Positions 27,810-37,876 of a stretch of 64,000 nucleotides of DNA are shown piece by piece. Numbering within the stretch: position 1 is the stretch's first letter; every line of letters starts with the position of its first letter. The notes under the pieces are model-generated. The model was not told where the DNA came from, made no database searches, and saw nothing but the letters and a program-made list of their open reading frames with translations. The translations under genes and the position numbers were made by a program. Source of the stretch: Deinococcus arboris. GTDB lineage: Bacteria; Deinococcota; Deinococci; Deinococcales; Deinococcaceae. Location of the stretch: the NCBI RefSeq assembly GCF_009755355.1, contig NZ_WQLB01000004.1, forward strand, positions 1-64,000. Direction: 5' to 3'.

Positions 27810-28004
27810 TCAATCTGAAGTGTTGGCGCCGCTAATGGGTGTCAGGTTCTCCCGCAGCTCCTCGAGTTTCTCGTCCAGATTGGCGTTGGGGTCCAGGCCG
27901 TTGGCGTCCGCGTTGCCAGTGGCGCCCTGCATGCCGTCCTCAATGACGTCCTGCTGGTCGGTGTCCTCGTGGGCGCGGATATCGTTGTCCGTCTTGTCGG
28001 TCAT
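27810..28004 (-). CDS. Small acidic protein
   Basis: 64-residue, strongly acidic and probably disordered protein (MTDKTDNDIRAHEDTDQQD, later NLDEKLEELRENLTP). No known domain. The ATG at 28004 is preferred over an in-frame ATG 38 codons earlier, whose translated extension is Pro/His-rich and unlike the rest. A CACCCT box ends 6 nt upstream, so it may be leaderless. Function unknown. Confidence 0.6.
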   Translation of the reverse strand: MTDKTDNDIRAHEDTDQQDVIEDGMQGATGNADANGLDPNANLDEKLEELRENLTPISGANTSD

Positions 28005-28190
28005 GCGCCCAGGGTGGCGCGGCGCCGGGGCTGCCGGATGGGACGGGTTGAAAGAGACCTTTATCGGGGATGGTCTGACGACACCTGATACGTACTTCTG
28101 TTTGGCACGCCACCACATCGAGATGACTACCCTGCAAAATGTAGTCAGAGTGCGCCAGGACCCATCAGATGAGTGGAGAAGTAGGTCCTA

Positions 28191-29067
28191 GAGGCTGCCA
28201 AGAACAGGTTTGAAGTTGGCGGTCGTGACTTCGCAACGAGCAGAATGGGTCGGTGACGCGCCGAGGGTACCCCAGTGACGTCGATGACGACACGTATTTC
28301 TTTCTGCTCCCGTATCTGCTGCTGAGTCCCGAGGACGCGAGGCGACGGAAATATCCCATTCGAGACGTGCTGAACGCCCTGCTCTGGGTCGCGCGCACTG
28401 GCGCGCAGTGGGCGTATTTGCCCCATGACTTCCCACCGGCGGAGACGGTGCGCCAACAGGCGCACCGCTGGTTTGAGGCCGCGTGCTTTCAGAGCGCGGC
28501 GCATGATCTGCGGATTCTGTCCCGCGTGGAGAAGGGACGGAACGGGGCGCCAAGCGCGATCATCATTGACAGTCGCACCTTGCACAGCACACCAGAGAGC
28601 GGCCACCGTGCCGGGTTTGATGGTGCGAAGAAACGCAAAGGCACCACAGTCCATCTGGCCGTCGACACCCTGGGGCATGTCCTCGCGGTGCTCACCACAC
28701 CAGCCAATGAGCAAGACCGGGCACAGGTCTTTGACCTGTGCCTAGACGTGCAGGAAGCCACAGGTGTGACGGTCCAAATCGCCTTCGCCGATCAGGGCTA
28801 CACCGGCACCCAGACCGCTTTGGACGCCACACAAGCGGGTGTTGAGTTGGTCGTGGTCAAACGACCCGAAGCGACCAAGGGGTTCATTCTGCTGCCGAAA
28901 CGCTGGGTCGTTGAGCGCTCACTGGCCTGGTTGGCGCGCTTCAGACGCCTCGGACGTGACCTGGAACGCTTGCCCACCACCCTGGTCGGCTTCCACGTCC
29001 TCGCCGCCTGCATTCTGCTCTGCAACAACTTGAAGCCCCTTGTTGCATAACGTTCTTGGCACCCTCT
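28191..29067 (+). mobile_element. IS5-family insertion sequence, complete
   Basis: 877-base element with 15-bp terminal inverted repeats (GAGGCTGCCAAGAAC at 28191-28205; complement of GTTCTTGGCACCCTC at 29053-29067; 14 of 15 match), flanked by TA on both sides as the likely 2-bp target duplication. It encodes one full-length transposase. The left flank is normal high-GC sequence and the right flank is AT-rich, so the element marks the border of a foreign segment. Confidence 0.88.
28253..29050 (+). CDS. IS5-family DDE transposase
   Basis: Transposase of 265 residues. The catalytic triad is visible: first Asp in [10 protein letters not shown], second Asp in AFADQGYTG, and Glu in [19 protein letters not shown], the C-terminal DDE signature of the IS5/ISL2-IS1031 branch. 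The N-terminal half contains the usual [21 protein letters not shown]. The start is a GTG at 28253; no better ATG is in frame. The frame is intact, so the element may be active. Confidence 0.93.
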   Translation: MTRRGYPSDVDDDTYFFLLPYLLLSPEDARRRKYPIRDVLNALLWVARTGAQWAYLPHDFPPAETVRQQAHRWFEAACFQSAAHDLRILSRVEKGRNGAPSAIIIDSRTLHSTPESGHRAGFDGAKKRKGTTVHLAVDTLGHVLAVLTTPANEQDRAQVFDLCLDVQEATGVTVQIAFADQGYTGTQTALDATQAGVELVVVKRPEATKGFILLPKRWVVERSLAWLARFRRLGRDLERLPTTLVGFHVLAACILLCNNLKPLVA

Positions 29068-29253
29068 AGAGAGGTTCTGGCAATTTAATGACTCGTGTTA
29101 CTCTATTTTATACCCCTGTGACACAATAAAGTATATTTTCCAGTGGCATAATAAATCTGATAGTTAGGTAGTATCAAGCTTATAAATCTTTTTGCTTGCA
29201 AGGTTATAAGACTCTTATTTCAGATAACGCTGGATTAGATAATCAGAATTGTC

Positions 29254-29391
29254 TTAGGAGCGACAGACAGGGGGTGCTGCATTCCTTATGATGTCAATGA
29301 ATGAAAGGAAGTCACCGATTCCTGCAGAGACCTGTAAGGCGCTCCCGCCAATAATTTCACAGTTCTGATAGCGATAAATCCGTTTAATCAT
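29254..29391 (-). CDS. Small peptide gene in AT-rich island (45 aa)
   Basis: Open frame of 45 codons starting at an ATG that overlaps the preceding gene's stop (ATGA), with a GAGGAAAG ribosome site 7 bases upstream. Product: basic N-terminus (MIKRIYRYQNCEII), a GGSAL segment at residues 15-19, then an amphipathic/hydrophobic middle (VSAGIGDFLSFIDIIR) and a C-terminus with Cys and two Pro (APPVCRS). Two cysteines are present (11 and 43). No family recognised. The double glycine and small size recall exported peptides such as bacteriocins or pheromones, but no processing or export gene is nearby, so this is only a possibility. Confidence 0.55.
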   Translation of the reverse strand: MIKRIYRYQNCEIIGGSALQVSAGIGDFLSFIDIIRNAAPPVCRS

Positions 29392-29555
29392 AACCCACTT
29401 TCCTCAGATCTAAATTTCTTAGATGCTGTAAGCAATGCAAAAGGTATTCCCAAGATAGCTATACTTACACCAATATCTCCGAAAAAATAATACATAATAT
29501 ATGAAATTCCAATATAGGAAATAGTGAAAATTACTGTAAATATAGCTTTATTCAT
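29388..29555 (-). CDS. Small membrane protein gene in AT-rich island (55 aa)
   Basis: Open frame of 55 codons with an AAGGAAA site before its ATG. The product is almost wholly hydrophobic: residues 4-25 and 27-43 form two membrane spans separated by a GD turn (YFFGDIGVS), ending in a basic/acidic tail (ASKKFRSEESGL). It overlaps the next small gene by 4 bp. A two-span peptide preceding a small secreted-like peptide could be an immunity, pore-forming or anchoring partner; nothing in the sequence proves this. AT-rich codon use differs from all neighbours. Confidence 0.6.
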   Translation of the reverse strand: MNKAIFTVIFTISYIGISYIMYYFFGDIGVSIAILGIPFALLTASKKFRSEESGL

Positions 29556-29740
29556 TAAATTTCCTTACTGTGCCTCACAGGCATCAACTGATAGTTGCCT
29601 GATCAACGGTTGTGGCAAGTGGTTCGGGTAGCGTGACACGATATTGAGCGGCCGGAAGCTTCCTGGTTATCGGTTCCCTGGCTACTCTTCAAAACGGGTA
29701 ATAAGCAACAGAAAGTCGTCTCCTGTACGGTGTTTCCGCG

Positions 29741-29968
29741 ATGAAACGTTCCGGAAGTCGACCTCCCCACAATACCTTGCAGACCGCGTTGCGGTTTACC
29801 TTTCTCTTAGATGCCCACCGCCTCGTCGTTTTTACGGCGCTGCTTCTGGCCGTCATTCAAGCTCGTATAGTCGTCTTGTACATCCTCAAAACGCATTTCG
29901 CCCTGCCAGGCACATTGACGACCCGTTACCAACGGCTCTGCCCTTTCGTGCAGTTTCCTGTTCCTGAG
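29741..29968 (+). pseudogene. Truncated IS4-type transposase
   Basis: About 76 codons resemble the N-terminus of Deinococcus IS4-family transposases (LQTALRFTFLLDAHRLVVFTALLLAVIQAR, then LPGTLTTRYQRLCPFVQF). Similarity stops at about 29968, where sequence belonging to the crtLm 3' end begins. The catalytic part is missing, so it cannot transpose. It indicates a deletion or recombination that removed the rest of an IS next to the lycopene cyclase gene. Confidence 0.7.
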
Positions 29969-29983
29969 TGGACCGCCCTGGGG

Positions 29984-31222
29984 TCAGGCTGGGGTCACGC
30001 TGGGTTCTGCTTTCAGGGCGGCCGCCAGCGACTCTAGGCTGGTGGCCGGGTGGGCCAGCGCCGCGCGGGCCAGCGGCAGGCGCACAAGGTTGGGAAACTG
30101 GGCAAAGAGGCGCAGCATGGTGCGCGCCAGCGGCCCGGCTGGCGTGTGCGGGTCCAGAAAAGCCTGCCACTGCGCAGGCGGCAGAGCAAAAAAGGTCCCG
30201 AAAAAGGTGGGCAGCGCGCCGGGCGGCAGGTTCAGCAGCGCCTGCACCCCCAGCAGATGCGTGCTCCGCGCCGCGCGGCGTTCGGGGGGCCACAGGGCCG
30301 CCCAGCCGGCCGCCGCCGGGTCGGTGCCGGCCCGCAGCGCGCCCGCCACCGCCGCCGCGACCCCTGGCGCGTCCTGCAGCGCCCCGGCCACCTGAAAGCC
30401 GCTGATGGGATGTACCATGCCGGCCGCCGCGCCGTAGGCCAGCGGCCCCGCAGGCGGAGGCACGGCCGCATTCATGGGAAAGGCCACCCATTCCTCGGCC
30501 AGCACCTCGCGCGCGGGGGTGCCCTGCGCCGCCAGGCGGGCATGCAGCCGGCTGCGCAGCCAGGCGCGGGTGGGCGCCGGGCGGGCCACCAGACTGGTTT
30601 CCTCTACAAAGTAGCGGTCGCCCCCCAGGTGCATGGCGTACAGAAAGGTCGGCTCGGGGTGCTGGCCGTGGGGCGTGCGGTAGTCCATCCAGACCACCGC
30701 GCCGGGCGCACTGGGGGGACGGTCAAACCGGGCCGTGACCCCGTAGGCCGTTTGCAGCGCCGCCCCGCCGGGGTGCTGGGCGGGCCGCAGCGCCGGCTGG
30801 TGGCCACTGGCGTCAATCACCACCCGCGCCGTCCACGTCTCGCCGCCCTGGCCGGCCACCTGCCAGCCGGCTGGGGTCTGTTCGGCGGCGCGCACCTGGC
30901 CGGCCGTCCAGAGGAGCGCCCCGCCGCGCGCCTGCATGGCCCGCAGCAGCGCCGCATTGTCCAGCAGAGCGTAGGGCCGCAGCAGCGGCGTGGGCTGCGG
31001 GCCGGTGTACACGCGCACGTCGCTCCAGACCTGGGCAGCGCAGGCCTGTGCCCAGGGCGGCAGGTCAGCCCACCACGCGCCGTAGGTCGCCGGAAAGGCG
31101 CGCGGCGGGTGCGGGGCGACCACGCGCACCGTCAGGTCCTGCCGGCCCAGTTCGGCACCCAGGGCGAGGGCCGCCGGGCCACCGCCAATCACCAAGGCGT
31201 CGGTATGGGGGGAGGTGGGCAC
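29984..31222 (-). CDS. crtLm: Lycopene beta-cyclase (CrtLm type)
   Basis: FAD/NAD(P)-binding cyclase of 412 residues that closes the ring of lycopene-type carotenoids on the way to deinoxanthin-like pigments. The N-terminal dinucleotide fold is [19 protein letters not shown]. Other lycopene-cyclase features: YGAWWADL, a WMDYR segment, [19 protein letters not shown] and [19 protein letters not shown]. The GTG at 31222 is favoured because TACCCT (31230-31235) ends 7 nt before it; an ATG 16 codons upstream is the alternative. No other carotenoid gene is adjacent. Its 3' end borders a transposase remnant. Confidence 0.88.
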   Translation of the reverse strand: MPTSPHTDALVIGGGPAALALGAELGRQDLTVRVVAPHPPRAFPATYGAWWADLPPWAQACAAQVWSDVRVYTGPQPTPLLRPYALLDNAALLRAMQARGGALLWTAGQVRAAEQTPAGWQVAGQGGETWTARVVIDASGHQPALRPAQHPGGAALQTAYGVTARFDRPPSAPGAVVWMDYRTPHGQHPEPTFLYAMHLGGDRYFVEETSLVARPAPTRAWLRSRLHARLAAQGTPAREVLAEEWVAFPMNAAVPPPAGPLAYGAAAGMVHPISGFQVAGALQDAPGVAAAVAGALRAGTDPAAAGWAALWPPERRAARSTHLLGVQALLNLPPGALPTFFGTFFALPPAQWQAFLDPHTPAGPLARTMLRLFAQFPNLVRLPLARAALAHPATSLESLAAALKAEPSVTPA

Positions 31223-31366
31223 GGCTGGCAGGGTAGCGCGCCCGGCAGCGCGCAGAGTGTACCGGGTCATGCGGAGAGGCCGTCCGCCCGAACGTGGAGA
31301 AACCCTGAATGCCAAGTGTGCCGCCCGACCTGCACGGCGCCCTGGGCGCGCACTAGGCTGCCCTCC

Positions 31367-32245
31367 ATGAGTCGCCCTTTGCTCCTTCGCATGTGGCCCG
31401 CCGCCCTGGTTGTGGCGGCCGGTCTGACCCTGGCCGCCTGTTCACCCCAGAACCTGCAAGGCACCCTGAACCGCTCGGTGTCGGTCGTGGGCCTGACCGT
31501 CACCCAGAATGTGCGCTACAGCGCCGATACACGCGGCGTCTTTGATGTTTATGCGCCCCAAGACGCTCAGAATGCGCCCGTCGTGCTGTTTATCCACGGC
31601 GGGTCGTGGGAAGGCGGCGACAAGGAAGGGCACAAGTTCGTGGGCGAGTCGCTGGCGCGCGCCGGCTATGTCACGGCCGTCATGAATTACCGCCTGGCGC
31701 CGAACAACCGCTATCCCACCTACATTCAGGACGCCGCCCAGGCACTGAAGGTGCTGCGTGACCAGGCCAAGACCTACGGCGGACACCCGGACAACCTGTT
31801 CGTGATGGGTCACTCGGCCGGGGGCTTTAATGCGGTGGAGGCCGTGGACAATGAACGCTGGCTGCGAGAGGTGGGCGTGCCGGTGTCGGCGGTGCGCGGC
31901 GTGATTGGCGTGGCGGGGCCGTACAGTTACGACTTCCGCCAGTTTGCCAGCGCCCGCGCCTTTCCTGAAGGCGCCCTGCCCGACGACGTGATGCCTGACC
32001 GCCATGTCCGCCCGGACGCCCCGCCTCACCTGCTGCTGGTGGCCGAAAACGATACGACCGTCTACCCACAAAACGCCGTGAACATGGAAGCGGCCCTCAA
32101 ACGTGCGGGCGCCCAGGTCACGCGCACGGTGCTGCCGCGCGTCAACCACATCACGGTCATCGCGGCGATGGCCCGGCCCCTGACGTTTCTGGGCGGCACC
32201 CGCCAGGCCGTGCTGGACTTTATCGAGGCGCGGCGCCTGAAATAA
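31367..32245 (+). CDS. Alpha/beta-hydrolase lipoprotein (esterase/HSL-like)
   Basis: Protein of 292 residues. Lipobox LAAC follows a 25-residue signal, so it is probably anchored to the outside of the inner membrane. The alpha/beta-hydrolase core has the oxyanion [10 protein letters not shown], the nucleophile elbow GHSAGG, a late Asp in ENDTTVYP and the catalytic His in VNHIT. The family resembles carboxylesterase/BD-FAE-type enzymes; substrate unknown. The ATG is 7 nt after TAGGCT (31354-31359), leaderless. It is divergent from crtLm and has its own terminator. Confidence 0.87.
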   Translation: MSRPLLLRMWPAALVVAAGLTLAACSPQNLQGTLNRSVSVVGLTVTQNVRYSADTRGVFDVYAPQDAQNAPVVLFIHGGSWEGGDKEGHKFVGESLARAGYVTAVMNYRLAPNNRYPTYIQDAAQALKVLRDQAKTYGGHPDNLFVMGHSAGGFNAVEAVDNERWLREVGVPVSAVRGVIGVAGPYSYDFRQFASARAFPEGALPDDVMPDRHVRPDAPPHLLLVAENDTTVYPQNAVNMEAALKRAGAQVTRTVLPRVNHITVIAAMARPLTFLGGTRQAVLDFIEARRLK

Positions 32246-32325
32246 ACAGCGGCACCTGTCGAAAGTGCCGGCGCGAATCTCTCAGGAACGCCACTGAGCT
32301 TCAGACCAGCTTTTCCTCCCCGACA

Positions 32326-32358
32326 CCCGGACAGCCGAGGGCTGGCTGTCCGGGTTTT
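32326..32358 (+). terminator. Terminator of the esterase-like lipoprotein gene
   Basis: Perfect 11-bp stem (CCCGGACAGCC at 32326-32336 with 32344-32354) followed by TTTT. Confidence 0.85.
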
Positions 32359-32389
32359 GCGCTTCATCTCCGGGCGCTACAGTGCGGCC

Positions 32390-32761
32390 ATGCGTGTTCC
32401 CGCCCTGTGTTTGCTGCTGCTGGCGCCTGCCCTGAGCGGGTGCCGGTACAACTTCGTGCCGCTGATTCCGGCGCAGATTGAAACAGAATTGCCTGCGCGG
32501 GTCACGGGCGCGGTGCTGGAACGGGACGGCGAGACCCTGCGCCTAACCGCACAGGTGGACGGCCGGTTTCAGCCGGGCTACCTGAGCGTGGCCTGGTTTA
32601 ATAGCTCTGAGGCCCTGGGCACCGACAGCGTGTATCTGGACAGTACCCAGCACCGGGCCACCTTTAGCCTGCGCGCCCCGGACAAAGGTGCCTACCGCGC
32701 GGTGCTCTCGTTTGGCGGCACCGTGCTGCGGCAGGTCGAGCTGTACGAGGTGCAGCCGTGA
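32390..32761 (+). CDS. Small lipoprotein of unknown function
   Basis: Protein of 123 residues with lipobox LSGC (Cys18) and a beta-sandwich-like remainder (repeated short strands such as [22 protein letters not shown] and [22 protein letters not shown]). No family recognised. Leaderless start: TACAGT (32378-32383) ends 6 nt before the ATG. It overlaps the downstream gene by 4 bp (GTGA). Confidence 0.7.
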   Translation: MRVPALCLLLLAPALSGCRYNFVPLIPAQIETELPARVTGAVLERDGETLRLTAQVDGRFQPGYLSVAWFNSSEALGTDSVYLDSTQHRATFSLRAPDKGAYRAVLSFGGTVLRQVELYEVQP

Positions 32762-33162
32762 AGGTGTGGCGCGGCGTGGTGGAGTGGACAGCGGGCACCC
32801 GCGAGCGCCTGGTCTGGCGCGGGGCCGGGCTGGAGCCGCTGCGCACCGAGGCGCGCCCTGCGCCAGTGAATTACGGCTGCCTACCCGGCACCTTCAACCC
32901 GGCTGATGGGGCCGAGGTGGACGCCGTGTGGCTGGGCGCGCCCCGGCCAGCCGGGCAGGAGGTCGTGGCGGCGCCTACAGGCCTCCTGCACCTGACCGAC
33001 GGTGACCACAAGGTCATTTTTGGGGAGAGAGGCAGCGCCGCAGACCTTCAAACGCTGCTGGCCTGGTTCCCGCCAGACCGCGGCGCGCAGGTGCTGGATG
33101 CCGGCGAGGCGCAGACGTGGCTGGCGCAGGTGGCTGACCCGGCCGCCCTCACGGCGCGGTAG
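32758..33162 (+). CDS. Degenerate inorganic-pyrophosphatase-like protein
   Basis: Protein of 134 residues resembling the soluble inorganic pyrophosphatase fold: [13 protein letters not shown] at the start and [24 protein letters not shown] in the middle, parallel to the YGFIPQT..DGDPLDVLVL signature. The signature D-x-D-x-x-D reads Asp50-Gly-Ala52-Glu-Val-Asp55, so the middle aspartate is replaced by Ala. The lysine/glutamate pair of the first strand is also not conserved. Asp81, Asp83 and Lys85 may correspond to the later metal-binding aspartates and lysine. It is shorter than active enzymes (~170), so a non-catalytic or altered function is likely. Coupled to the small lipoprotein. Confidence 0.55.
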   Translation: MKVWRGVVEWTAGTRERLVWRGAGLEPLRTEARPAPVNYGCLPGTFNPADGAEVDAVWLGAPRPAGQEVVAAPTGLLHLTDGDHKVIFGERGSAADLQTLLAWFPPDRGAQVLDAGEAQTWLAQVADPAALTAR

Positions 33163-34030
33163 TCCAGCCCCGCGCCACTTCGGCCAGGCGGCCCGTCACC
33201 CACGTCAGGGCTTGACTGCCAGGCCGGGTCACGGCGCTGTGGTCCTCGCGGCTGGAGACAAACCGCTCCAGGCCCGTGCGGGTGCCGTCCAGGCGCACGT
33301 TGGGAGCCAGTTCAAACAGGTAATTCACGGGCAGCCCAGCGGTCCGGCTCAGGGTCGGCAGGCGCTTACTTTGCACCTCCAGATTCACGCGCACGTTGGG
33401 CCACACCACATCCTTACTGCTGGTGGGGCGCCCCACCACACGCAGGGTGTCGCAGGCTTCCAGGGGCGACACCTCCCCTGCGGCCAAGGTGCGACTCAGG
33501 GCGCCAAAGTCACCCGGCCATGCCAGGCAGATGCCGTCCAGGTCAATCTGCACGTCAAAGGGCACAGAGGGATTCACCCGCGTCAGGTGGTGCAGCCAGG
33601 CCGACCCCTGCGAGTGGCCCAGCAGCACCACGTGCGGGCGCCCCTCTCCCTTGAGCCAGGTGTTCGAGAGGCGCGTGACATCTGCCTGAAGGGCCGCAAA
33701 GCCGCGCTGGGGGGTTCCCACCAGCGATGACGTGAAGCTGGCCAGCGGGTGGCTGGCGTATCCGGCCACCTGCACCCGCAGCCCCTGGTCAGTCAGCGCC
33801 TGGGCCACGCGGTCCACTGTGCCGCGCGAGGTCAGGTAATCCCAGTTGTCGCGCGGTGCGGCGCACGGCACGCCGCAGCGCCCCGACACACTCAGCAGCA
33901 CCACGTCGGGCGCGGAGCCGTCCAGATTGAGGGCCGGGGTCTGGGCCGGGCGCACCGTGAGGCTGGGCGCGCAGCCGGGCAGGACCAGCAAGGCGGCCAG
34001 CACCAGGGCAGGAAGACGCAAGGACCACAT
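33149..34030 (-). CDS. Alpha/beta-hydrolase-type lipoprotein
   Basis: Protein of 293 residues with lipobox LPGC (Cys20). The nucleophile elbow [12 protein letters not shown] and an Asp/His tail ([11 protein letters not shown], then SREDHSAV) suggest a lipase/esterase-like fold. Two nearby cysteines (RCGVPCA) may form a disulfide. Substrate unknown. A TACACT box lies 9 nt before the ATG. Its 3' end overlaps the convergent pyrophosphatase-like gene by 14 bases. Confidence 0.7.
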   Translation of the reverse strand: MWSLRLPALVLAALLVLPGCAPSLTVRPAQTPALNLDGSAPDVVLLSVSGRCGVPCAAPRDNWDYLTSRGTVDRVAQALTDQGLRVQVAGYASHPLASFTSSLVGTPQRGFAALQADVTRLSNTWLKGEGRPHVVLLGHSQGSAWLHHLTRVNPSVPFDVQIDLDGICLAWPGDFGALSRTLAAGEVSPLEACDTLRVVGRPTSSKDVVWPNVRVNLEVQSKRLPTLSRTAGLPVNYLFELAPNVRLDGTRTGLERFVSSREDHSAVTRPGSQALTWVTGRLAEVARGWTTAP

Positions 34031-34277
34031 CTGCCCCAGAGTGTAGAGAACGGTGGTCAGGTGTATTAAGCACCAATTCGGCATTGCTGGCCATCCGACA
34101 TGACTGCTGGGGTGAGTTTGGAGGCGGCGCAATGGCTCTTCAGACGGGCGCCGACCTACCGCGTGCAGCGACACTGTAAGCCGGGCGCATATAGAGAGCG
34201 GCGCCGTCTAGGTGCCGAGCACGGCGTGGGCCAACCGTTGAACTTCCGGCGTATCAACGAAACAAACGGCCTCCGTC

Positions 34278-34994
34278 TCACTCTGACTGGTGGGCCTCAC
34301 CCGGTCCTGCCACGCGGTAGAGCTTCACCGGCCGTCCAGCGTGGCCGTACTGGTGTTCCAGCACCGCCTGCCCGCTGCGCACCAGATGTTCCAGGTAGCG
34401 CCAGGCGGTGACGCGACTGAGGCCCACCAGTTCGCCCACCTCTTCGGCCGTGACCGGGACAGGTGTGGCGTGAAGGGCGCCCGCGACGCGTTCCAGGGTA
34501 TGGGGGTCAATGCCGCGCGGCAACGGCACCGGCGCGGGGTGGCCCACGCCCAGCAGGCGGTCCAGGCGCCCTTGATCCAGCCGGGCCCGGCCTGCCGCCG
34601 CTCCCAGACGGCGGGCGCGGTGCCGCGCCAGGAGGTCATTCAGGCGCGCGCCCGTAAACGGCTTGATCAGGTAATCAAACGCTCCGTGTGCCAGGGCCAG
34701 GCGCACGCTGGCTTCGTCGTCGGCGGCGGTGATCAGGGCCACATCGGTGGTGCGTCCCTGGGTGCGCCAGTGGCGCAGCAGCCCCAGCCCACTGCCGTCC
34801 GGCAGGTGCACGTCCAGCAGGATCAGGTCGGGTTGGAGGGCCTGGGCCAGCGCGTCGCCCTGGGCACAGGTGGCGGCGCTGCCCACCACATGCACGTCGG
34901 GGTCGCGTTCCAGCAGGTCGCGGTTGACGCGGGCCACGCGCAGGTCGTCCTCAACCAGCAGCACCCGCACTCGGCTCTGGGCCGGCGGATTCAT
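34278..34994 (-). CDS. CitB/DcuR-type response regulator
   Basis: Response regulator of 238 residues. The receiver domain has acidic Asp16/Asp17, phospho-acceptor Asp61 ([13 protein letters not shown]) and the conserved Lys in LIKPF. The output domain (residues ~165-235) is an HTH of the CitB/DcuR class ([24 protein letters not shown]). It is encoded directly after its kinase with a 4-bp overlap. The likely target is the divergent tctCBA operon, whose promoter region contains two direct repeats. Confidence 0.9.
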   Translation of the reverse strand: MNPPAQSRVRVLLVEDDLRVARVNRDLLERDPDVHVVGSAATCAQGDALAQALQPDLILLDVHLPDGSGLGLLRHWRTQGRTTDVALITAADDEASVRLALAHGAFDYLIKPFTGARLNDLLARHRARRLGAAAGRARLDQGRLDRLLGVGHPAPVPLPRGIDPHTLERVAGALHATPVPVTAEEVGELVGLSRVTAWRYLEHLVRSGQAVLEHQYGHAGRPVKLYRVAGPGEAHQSE

Positions 34995-36589
34995 GCGGGC
35001 CCCCGCAGCCGCCCGGCCGGAAACGGCAGGCTGAGTTGAAAGACGGTGCGCCCGCCCCGCCGCGTATGCCGCACCACGCCGCCCAGCGCCGCCACCCGCG
35101 TCATGACGCCGTGGAGGCCATAGCCGCGGCCCTCGCCCTTGCTGCTCACGCCCTGAGCGTACAGCGTGCCCATCAGGGCCGGGGCCACCCCAGGGCCACT
35201 GTCTTCCACCTCCAGCTGCATGCCGTCCGGGTCCTCACCAATCAGGACCGTGACCTGGCCCGGCTGCCCCCCCAAGGCCTCAAAGGCATTTTCGGTGAAG
35301 TTGCCCACCGCGCTGACCAGGGTGTCGGCGTGGCGCTCCCACACCGCGCTCAGGGCGCTGCCCTCGGCCACGGCGAAGTCAATGCCCAGTTCCTGCGCCC
35401 GCTCCCGCTTGCCCGCCAGCAGGGCCACCAGGCGCGGCACCTGCACGTCGCGCAGCAGCTGACGAAACTGGGCGTCGGCGTGAATTTCAGCGTTCAGGAC
35501 GCGCAGGGCTTCCTCACCCCGGCCCAGTTGCAACAATCCTGAGAGCACATGCAGGCGGTTCTGGTACTCGTGAGTCTGGGCGCGCAGCACATCCACGAAC
35601 CCGCGTGCGTGGGTCAGTTCTTCGGCCAGGGCCAGGGCCTCGGCGCGGTCCCGGAAGCCGGCCACAAAGCCGCCGCCCTCCAGCGGTTCCAGATTGACCA
35701 ACACCGGCTGGCCGCGCAGAGTCAGCTCCAGGTTCTGGGCGCGTTCGGTGGGGCGCCCGGCCGTCACCTGCGCCAGTTCGGGCCACAGCGCCGCCAGCGG
35801 GGCGGGGGCGGCCTGACCGCCCAGCAGCACCGCCGCCCGCTCGCTGGTCAGCGTGACCTGGCCGCGCCCATCGGCCGCCAGCACGCCTTCGCGCAGCGCC
35901 GCCAGCACCGCGCGCTGCTGCTGGGCCAGCGCCGCGATCTGCTCGGGCTCCAGATTTAAAATCTCGGTGCGCAGCCGCCGCGCCGCCCACACCGCCCCCA
36001 CCGTGCCTAGGGCCAGCGCCAGCACGAACCACGGCAGCAAGCTGACCAGCGCGTGGCCCACCAGATACCACACCTGCGGCAGTAGGTAGCCGGTGCTGAC
36101 CACCCCGACTACCTCGCTCCTCGGCACGCCGCCGCGCCATACCGGCACCTTGCCGCGCACACTCAGGCCTAGACTGCCGCGCGCCACACTGACCACCTCG
36201 CGTCCGGCAAAGGGTTCGGCGTTGTCCCCGCCTTCCATCGGCTGACCCAATCGCTCGGGCAAAGGGTGGGCTAAGCGCAGACCCGCGCGGTTGCCCACCA
36301 CGATAAAGTCGGCCCCGGCTTCGTCGCGCAGCACATTGATCTGGTTATTCAGAGCGGCGTTGGGCGTGCCCGCCGCCGCGCCCTGCACCACCAGCGGGAG
36401 CCGGGCCACCAAGCGGCTGGCCGTCAGGGCACGCTCGCCCAACCGCTCGCGGGCGGCGCTGTAGAGTTGCGCCGTCTGGATGACCACCAGCAGCGCCGTG
36501 AGCCCGCACAGCACCAGCAGGTGCAGCCGCACCAGGCGCCCTTGCAAGGTGGACCGGCGGGCCAGCGTGGACCAGAGGGAACGCGGCAT
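34991..36589 (-). CDS. CitA/DcuS-type sensor histidine kinase
   Basis: Membrane kinase of 532 residues. A first membrane span is near residues 20-40, followed by an extracytoplasmic single-Cache sensor (~45-180), a second span near 185-205, a PAS-like region and a dimerisation helix with the phosphorylated His340 ([24 protein letters not shown] motif). The ATPase domain has N-box [10 protein letters not shown] and G-boxes DSGPGV and GRGYGLHGV. The family senses C4-dicarboxylates or citrate directly outside the cell. An ATATG start follows GGGAG; TACAAT (36603-36608, minus strand) is a likely -10. Confidence 0.9.
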   Translation of the reverse strand: MPRSLWSTLARRSTLQGRLVRLHLLVLCGLTALLVVIQTAQLYSAARERLGERALTASRLVARLPLVVQGAAAGTPNAALNNQINVLRDEAGADFIVVGNRAGLRLAHPLPERLGQPMEGGDNAEPFAGREVVSVARGSLGLSVRGKVPVWRGGVPRSEVVGVVSTGYLLPQVWYLVGHALVSLLPWFVLALALGTVGAVWAARRLRTEILNLEPEQIAALAQQQRAVLAALREGVLAADGRGQVTLTSERAAVLLGGQAAPAPLAALWPELAQVTAGRPTERAQNLELTLRGQPVLVNLEPLEGGGFVAGFRDRAEALALAEELTHARGFVDVLRAQTHEYQNRLHVLSGLLQLGRGEEALRVLNAEIHADAQFRQLLRDVQVPRLVALLAGKRERAQELGIDFAVAEGSALSAVWERHADTLVSAVGNFTENAFEALGGQPGQVTVLIGEDPDGMQLEVEDSGPGVAPALMGTLYAQGVSSKGEGRGYGLHGVMTRVAALGGVVRHTRRGGRTVFQLSLPFPAGRLRGPA

Positions 36590-36637
36590 ATGTGTGCTCC
36601 CGATTGTAGGGCGGGCCCCGCAGCCTCCCCAGCTTTT

Positions 36638-36667
36638 GTGCATTGCGTTCAGGGGCGTGCATTGCGT
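36638..36667. promoter_or_regulatory. Two direct repeats between kinase and tctC, probable regulator sites
   Basis: GTGCATTGCGT occurs twice in the same orientation (36638-36648 and 36657-36667), 19 bases apart centre to centre, roughly two helical turns. They sit upstream of the tctC promoter and about 50 bases upstream of the kinase start, so they are good candidates for response-regulator binding. Inference from spacing and position. Confidence 0.5.
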
Positions 36668-36702
36668 GCCCAGCAGGCCGCGCAGCACGCGCAAAAAACC
36701 CC

Positions 36703-36731
36703 TTGAGGCCAGGCCAGAGGCGGCGTAGCGT
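36703..36731 (+). promoter_or_regulatory. tctC promoter
   Basis: TTGAGG (36703-36708), a 17-base spacer and TAGCGT (36726-36731). This is one of the few classical two-box promoters in the window and gives a leader of about 60 bases. The direct repeats lie 36-65 bases upstream of the -35, suitable for activation. Confidence 0.5.
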
Positions 36732-36760
36732 AAACGTCAACCACAACCCTACGCTCCCCC

Positions 36761-36780
36761 GCCGCTCAGCAGTGAGCGGC
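36761..36780 (+). promoter_or_regulatory. Leader hairpin before tctC ribosome site
   Basis: Perfect 8-bp stem GCCGCTCA/TGAGCGGC with a GCAG loop, ending about 7 bases before the GGAGG site of tctC. It may stabilise the mRNA 5' end or modulate translation. Confidence 0.45.
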
Positions 36781-36800
36781 CCTAGCCCCGGAGGCTTTTC

Positions 36801-37754
<954 letters not shown>

Positions 37755-37777
37755 TCCCCCACAGGCCAGCAGTGCCC

Positions 37778-37809
37778 AGGGCGGAGGCGCGAACGGTCGC
37801 CTTCGCCCT
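37778..37809 (+). other. Intercistronic hairpin between tctC and tctB
   Basis: 12-bp stem with one imperfect pair (37778-37789 with 37798-37809) 24 bases past the tctC stop, not followed by a T-run. Such structures commonly protect the upstream message from 3' decay. Confidence 0.5.
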
Positions 37810-37876
37810 TCGCTTGGCTGGTGACCCGGCGACCGCGCCCACACAGCTTTCTTCTCCCCTCCCCGAGGTGCCCCGT

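Larger units (their letters stand above)
29068..29640. other. AT-rich foreign island
   Basis: Base composition drops sharply from the surrounding high-GC DNA; for example 29461-29520 has only 14 G or C in 60 bases. It lies between the IS5 element and a truncated IS4-type transposase and holds two tiny overlapping minus-strand genes. Such composition in this genome indicates horizontal acquisition. Confidence 0.8.

Noticed and set aside
29289..29372. Short plus-strand frame inside the AT-rich island
   Set aside because: No ribosome site; the minus-strand frames have ribosome sites and a coupled overlap.
30050..32245. Very long plus-strand open frame (over 700 codons)
   Set aside because: Its first two thirds is antisense to crtLm with Arg/Gln/His-rich shadow composition; only the part from 31367 is a real gene with a lipoprotein signal.
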